From: an uncultured Alistipes sp.
Lineage (GTDB): Bacteria > Bacteroidota > Bacteroidia > Bacteroidales > Rikenellaceae
Direction of reading: 5' to 3'
DNA: 64,000 nucleotides
Assembly: GCA_949286165.1 (NCBI GenBank)
Contig: CASDZK010000001.1
Location: 1 to 64,000 of the forward strand
Below are positions 60,689-64,000 of this stretch, in pieces. Made by a program: the position numbers and the translations under genes. Under the pieces are notes generated by a model. The model saw nothing but the letters and a program-made list of their open reading frames with translations, had not been told where the DNA came from and did no database searches. Position 1 is the first letter of the stretch. The number at the start of each line of letters is the position of its first letter.

Positions 60689-61366
60689 ATGATGAATGAA
60701 GGCTTTTTCCTGATTATCGCCGTGATGCTTATCGGCCTGTTGGTACAGGGCAAATTGCAATCGGTATTTAAAAAATATTCTACTCGGTCCTTTCCCGGAC
60801 ACCTGACCGGAAAGGACGTAGCGGAAAAAATGTTGCGCGACAACGGGATTTACGACGTTAAAGTTATCAGCACGCCGGGACAGCTGACCGATCATTTCAA
60901 TCCCTTGAACAAGACGGTCAATCTGAGCGAATCGGTGTATGCTTCCTCATCCATCGCCGCGGCGGCTGTCGCCGCACACGAATGCGGGCATGCAGTACAA
61001 CACGCCAGGCATTACGCACCGTTGAAATTGAGGTCGGTATTGGTTCCCATCGTACAATTTTCATCCATGTGGGCGCAAATCATCATCCTTATCGGAATTT
61101 TTACCATTACCACTTTCCCCGCATTGTTCTGGATAGGTATAGCCATGTTCGCTGCCATACTCCTGTTCAGTCTGGTCACGTTGCCCGTGGAATACGACGC
61201 TTCCAGAAGAGCGCTGGCCTGGTTACGCAGTTCGGGAACCCTAAGCCAAAGCGAAATGTCGGGGGCCAAAGAAGCGCTTTCCTGGGCTGCCAGAACTTAT
61301 CTGGTCGGAGCTCTCAGCGCTTTGGCCACGCTGGTTTATTATTTGGGGTTCGCCCGCCGCGATTAA
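60689..61366 (+). CDS. YugP-like zinc membrane metallopeptidase
   Basis: 225 residues. N-terminal hydrophobic anchor (FFLIIAVMLIGLLVQG), the zinc motif HECGH (97-101) in AAHECGHAVQH, and hydrophobic segments (WAQIIILIGIFTITTFPALFWIGIAMFAAILLFSLVTLP), then VEYDASRRALAWL, which resembles the third zinc ligand region of M48-like proteases. The family (Zn_peptidase_2/YugP) is a neutral membrane zinc peptidase of unknown substrate. Single gene with its own promoter and terminator. Confidence 0.9.
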   Translation: MMNEGFFLIIAVMLIGLLVQGKLQSVFKKYSTRSFPGHLTGKDVAEKMLRDNGIYDVKVISTPGQLTDHFNPLNKTVNLSESVYASSSIAAAAVAAHECGHAVQHARHYAPLKLRSVLVPIVQFSSMWAQIIILIGIFTITTFPALFWIGIAMFAAILLFSLVTLPVEYDASRRALAWLRSSGTLSQSEMSGAKEALSWAARTYLVGALSALATLVYYLGFARRD

Positions 61367-61390
61367 ATCTATTACATCAATTTTAAATTA

Positions 61391-61438
61391 TACGAAACGA
61401 CCGACGAGAGACGATAATCTCCCGTCGGTCGTTTCGTA
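61391..61438. terminator. Bidirectional terminator between YugP-like and ABC genes
   Basis: TACGAAACGACCGACG (61391-61406) pairs with CGTCGGTCGTTTCGTA (61423-61438). Confidence 0.8.
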
Positions 61439-61488
61439 AATCTTTTTCTCCTTAAAATTCATTTTTCCGACCGGTTCCGAACTCCCAT

Positions 61489-62592
61489 TCAAACTTGTTT
61501 CCGATAACTCAAAACCGCCCATGTATTGAACAACACGGCAAATCCGGCCAATGCCGCGTAATCCCTCCATAAATCGGTAAAAACGGCTCCTTTGAGATAA
61601 ACGGCCCGCATAATGCCGATAAAATAACGAGGCGGCAAAACGAACGTAATCCGCTGCGCCCACTCGGGCATCGATTCGACCGGGGTAAGCAATCCGCTCA
61701 TCAGGATAAAAATCATGACGAAAAAAAACATTCCGAAAATCGCCTGCATCATGGTGGAAGAATAATTGGCGGCTACCACGCCGAACCCCGACATGACCAA
61801 AACGAAAAGCATGGCCGCCAGATAAATAGCTCCGAACGAACCGGCAGGGACCAACCCGTAAACGATCCATCCGAGCAACATGGCCAGCGTCAGGACGACG
61901 AACCCGACGATCCAATACAACATCAGTTTGGCCAACGTAAAATGAAACTGGCTGACGGGCGTCACATTGATCTGCTCTATGGTTCCCTTCTCCTTTTCGC
62001 TGACTATATTCAAAGCCGGTAAAAATCCGGTAATCATGATCAACAGCATAATCATCAAGGCCGGAATCATGTAATAACGGTATTCGAGTGTCGGATTATA
62101 GCGGTTTTGGACAACCACCGGAACGGTCGGAGGCTCCCCTCCCCGCTCCCGTTGCAACTCGGCAATCGTCGCCGAAACCGTCTGTAGCAAATACTGCATG
62201 CCCAAACTTCCTTTCATGGCGTTCACGCCATTGGCGGAAATGCTGACCCGCTTCGACGATCCTTCGGCCAGCGCCTCTTCGAAACCATCGGGAATCTCCA
62301 CGATAACATCCACATCGCCCGTTTCCAAAGCCCGAAGCGACACACCGAAATCATCCGATATCCCGTGTAGCGTATAATAATCCGACGCCCCGATTTTCTG
62401 CACGATACGCCGCGACGCCTCCGTCCGATCGTTATCAACGACCGACACCCCGACATGGCGGACATCCATCGTCGTTACCCACGGAAAAACGAGCATGACC
62501 ATCATGGGAAAAACGATTACCATTTTCGGCAGAAACGGATCGCGCAGAAATTGCAAAAATTCCTTTTCGAGCAATACCCTAAGCATTCGCAT
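61489..62592 (-). CDS. ABC-2 type exporter permease (YbhR/YhiH-like), second
   Basis: 367 residues. N-terminal helix (FLPKMVIVFPMMVMLVFPWVTTMD), a periplasmic domain (about 45-175, DVRHVGVSVVDND...), then five membrane helices with the family motif IVSEKEKGTIEQINVTPVSQFHF before the coupling segment. Such permeases pair with a second permease and an ATPase to export drugs or lipids. 2 bases downstream of the other permease. Last gene of the minus-strand operon. Substrate unknown. Confidence 0.9.
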   Translation of the reverse strand: MRMLRVLLEKEFLQFLRDPFLPKMVIVFPMMVMLVFPWVTTMDVRHVGVSVVDNDRTEASRRIVQKIGASDYYTLHGISDDFGVSLRALETGDVDVIVEIPDGFEEALAEGSSKRVSISANGVNAMKGSLGMQYLLQTVSATIAELQRERGGEPPTVPVVVQNRYNPTLEYRYYMIPALMIMLLIMITGFLPALNIVSEKEKGTIEQINVTPVSQFHFTLAKLMLYWIVGFVVLTLAMLLGWIVYGLVPAGSFGAIYLAAMLFVLVMSGFGVVAANYSSTMMQAIFGMFFFVMIFILMSGLLTPVESMPEWAQRITFVLPPRYFIGIMRAVYLKGAVFTDLWRDYAALAGFAVLFNTWAVLSYRKQV

Positions 62593-62594
62593 AA

Positions 62595-63686
62595 CTATTC
62601 GAGTCTATCGTTGAACTTTTTAAGCGCCACGCCGATTAAGACAACGGTCATGGACACCAGAATCAAAAAATCGTCGAGTACGTCGGCAAACGGCACTCCT
62701 TCGATCATCAGTTTCCGGATGGCGTCGATATACCAACGGGCCGGGACAATACAGGAAACCGCCTGCAAAATACCGGGCATATTCTCGATCGGAAAGACCA
62801 TACCGGAAAGCATAATCATCGGCATCAGCATCAGCATGGCGGAAATAAGCAAGGCCGTTACCTGCGTATTCGCGATAGTGGAAATGAAAAGTCCGAGCGC
62901 CAAAGCCAAAACCAGATAAAGCAAAGACACGCTGATAATGCTCCCGACGCTTCCCGACATCGGAACCTCCAGCACGTAACGGGCCAGCAGCAGAATAGAA
63001 GCGAGATTGAGACAGGAAAGCGCGAAATACGGAATCATTTTCGCAAAAATAATGCGGATGGGACGTACAGGCGATACAAGCAAGACCTCCATCGTCCCCG
63101 TTTCTTTTTCCCGCACAATCGAAATGGAGGTCAGGATAGCACATATCAGAATGAATATCAATCCCATGATTCCCGGAACAAAATTATAGGCGCTTTTCAT
63201 TTGAGGATTGAACAGCAAATGGGTTTCCGGAGCCGAAAAGCCGGCCATGCCTTCCGTCAGAACGCTTTGCAGGTAGCCGGCACCCGCCGTAGCCGTATTG
63301 GTATTCGAGGCATCCATTATCAATTGCACGGGCGGTTCAGCCGGCATCCCCGCCGCCAAAGCCGCCATGCGCCGGTCGTAATCGGCGGCGAAAACCACCA
63401 CGGCATCGGCCCGGCCGGAACGCAGCGTTTCATCGATCTGACTGCCGTAAAGAGTGCCCTTGAAGGTAAAATACGGATTGGCTTCCAAACGCGACACCGC
63501 CTTCCGCACCGCTTCGGTAGCATGCGGAACGACGACCGCCACGTTGATATTGTTCACTTCCGTGGAAATGGCGAACCCGAAAAGCAGAATCTGAACGACG
63601 GGCATCAACAATGCGATCAGCATCGTAACAGAATCGCGCAAAATATGCAGCGTCTCTTTCTTGACAAACGACAAAAATCCTCCCAT
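62595..63686 (-). CDS. ABC-2 type exporter permease (YbhS-like), first
   Basis: 363 residues. Same architecture as its neighbour: helix 1 (MLIALLMPVVQILLFGFAIST), a periplasmic domain (about 40-180), then SIVREKETGTMEVLLVSPVRPIRII and five helices ending LVSMTVVLIGVALKKF. It heads the permease pair and starts 2 bases after the ATPase stop, so it is in the ATPase-permease-permease operon. Confidence 0.9.
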   Translation of the reverse strand: MGGFLSFVKKETLHILRDSVTMLIALLMPVVQILLFGFAISTEVNNINVAVVVPHATEAVRKAVSRLEANPYFTFKGTLYGSQIDETLRSGRADAVVVFAADYDRRMAALAAGMPAEPPVQLIMDASNTNTATAGAGYLQSVLTEGMAGFSAPETHLLFNPQMKSAYNFVPGIMGLIFILICAILTSISIVREKETGTMEVLLVSPVRPIRIIFAKMIPYFALSCLNLASILLLARYVLEVPMSGSVGSIISVSLLYLVLALALGLFISTIANTQVTALLISAMLMLMPMIMLSGMVFPIENMPGILQAVSCIVPARWYIDAIRKLMIEGVPFADVLDDFLILVSMTVVLIGVALKKFNDRLE

Positions 63687-63688
63687 GG

Positions 63689-64000
63689 CTATTCGGCCCG
63701 TTTTGCGCCGCGGGCCAAGGTCCGAAAAACTTCGTCCATCGTTTGCGCGGCATATTGTTTTTTCAGTTCGGCAGGCTTCCCCAACGCACGAATCCTTCCA
63801 TCGACCATAATCGATACGCGCGAACAGTACTCCGCCTCGTCCATATAATGGGTCGTCACGAAAACAGTGGTCCCCCCGGCCGCCGATTCGTAAATCAGTT
63901 CCCAGAACTGACGGCGCGTCACGGGATCGACCCCGCCCGTCGGTTCATCCAGAAAAATCACTTCGGGACGATGCAGCGTAGCTACAGAGAAAGCCAGCTT
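63689..64000 (-). CDS. ABC transporter ATPase (C-terminal part; 5' end outside window)
   Basis: Only the last 104 codons are present, cut by the window edge; the gene continues to the right. Walker B and D-loop: VIFLDEPTGGVDPVTRRQFW; H-loop: VFVTTHYMDEAEYCSRV; and a typical C-terminal tail DEVFRTLARG. The Walker A and signature are outside. With the two permeases it forms a YbhFSR-like exporter. Confidence 0.93.
   Translation of the reverse strand, partial: KLAFSVATLHRPEVIFLDEPTGGVDPVTRRQFWELIYESAAGGTTVFVTTHYMDEAEYCSRVSIMVDGRIRALGKPAELKKQYAAQTMDEVFRTLARGAKRAE

Noticed and set aside
1..64000. CRISPR arrays, tRNA/rRNA genes, integrases or transposases
   Set aside because: Looked for regularly spaced repeats, tRNA-like folds and recombinase motifs; none found.

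Overview
The window reads as a chromosome segment of a Bacteroidales-type bacterium (phylum Bacteroidota); I cannot name the genus. The evidence: repeated promoters with a TAnnTTTG -7 element and often a TTG about 19-21 bases upstream; weak ribosome binding sites; a single-chain GlyRS and an archaeal/eukaryal-type ProRS; a fused FeoA-FeoB; many exported or lipobox-bearing glycosidases (GH20, GH106, GH78, GH92); and a membrane protein with CCDC81-type HU domains. Coding density is high. I saw no rRNA, tRNA, CRISPR array, transposase or phage genes.

Layout. 1-3401 (minus) is the edge of a probable peptide natural-product locus: a glycosyltransferase cut by the window edge and a C39-peptidase ABC exporter. 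3594-13561 is mostly housekeeping: glyQS, a DAACS-type symporter, cysQ-mgsA, a flippase-dut-TPR operon and proS. 13580-21595 is the most unusual part. An exported TIM-barrel isomerase-like protein lies divergent to a two-gene operon. The first gene of that operon joins a beta-propeller, a hydrazine-synthase-alpha-like middle domain with two CxxCH haem motifs and a formylglycine-enzyme-like domain. The second joins a YncE-like propeller to a MauG/CCP-like di-haem cytochrome. An exported MsrB-MsrA fusion follows after a terminator.

21655-31797 (minus) carries two operons: ychF-gltX-transglutaminase-like lipoprotein, and feoAB-small Cys-rich protein-radical SAM-acyl-ACP thioesterase-purT. 32003-39835 (plus) is a glycosidase block: a GH20 lipoprotein, a GH106-type lipoprotein and a GH78-type exported enzyme. 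It has no SusC/SusD or regulator. 40052-43845 has truA-FAH hydrolase-flavodiiron protein-thioesterase (minus) divergent from dapB, with a perfectly symmetric shared -7 region. 43917-50126 holds a GH92 mannosidase, a LuxE-like protein, and a ROK-YqaA-formiminotransferase operon. 50323-55707 has a divergent pair of exported proteins, a GH-like enzyme and a propeller-like lipoprotein. 55810-61366 has the HU-CCDC81 membrane protein, a SpeA-like decarboxylase, class I fumarase and a YugP-like membrane metalloprotease. 61489-64000 (minus) is an ABC-2 exporter operon whose ATPase runs off the window.

Together the genes fit a fermentative, glycan-using anaerobe with iron uptake, an O2/NO-reducing flavodiiron protein and repair of exported oxidised proteins. 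The haem-motif gene pair is the part least explained by known Bacteroidales physiology and is the best candidate for an undescribed system. Several annotated starts lie inside longer open frames; I moved them where a promoter, terminator, TTG-only upstream start, signal peptide or family N-terminus decided it.
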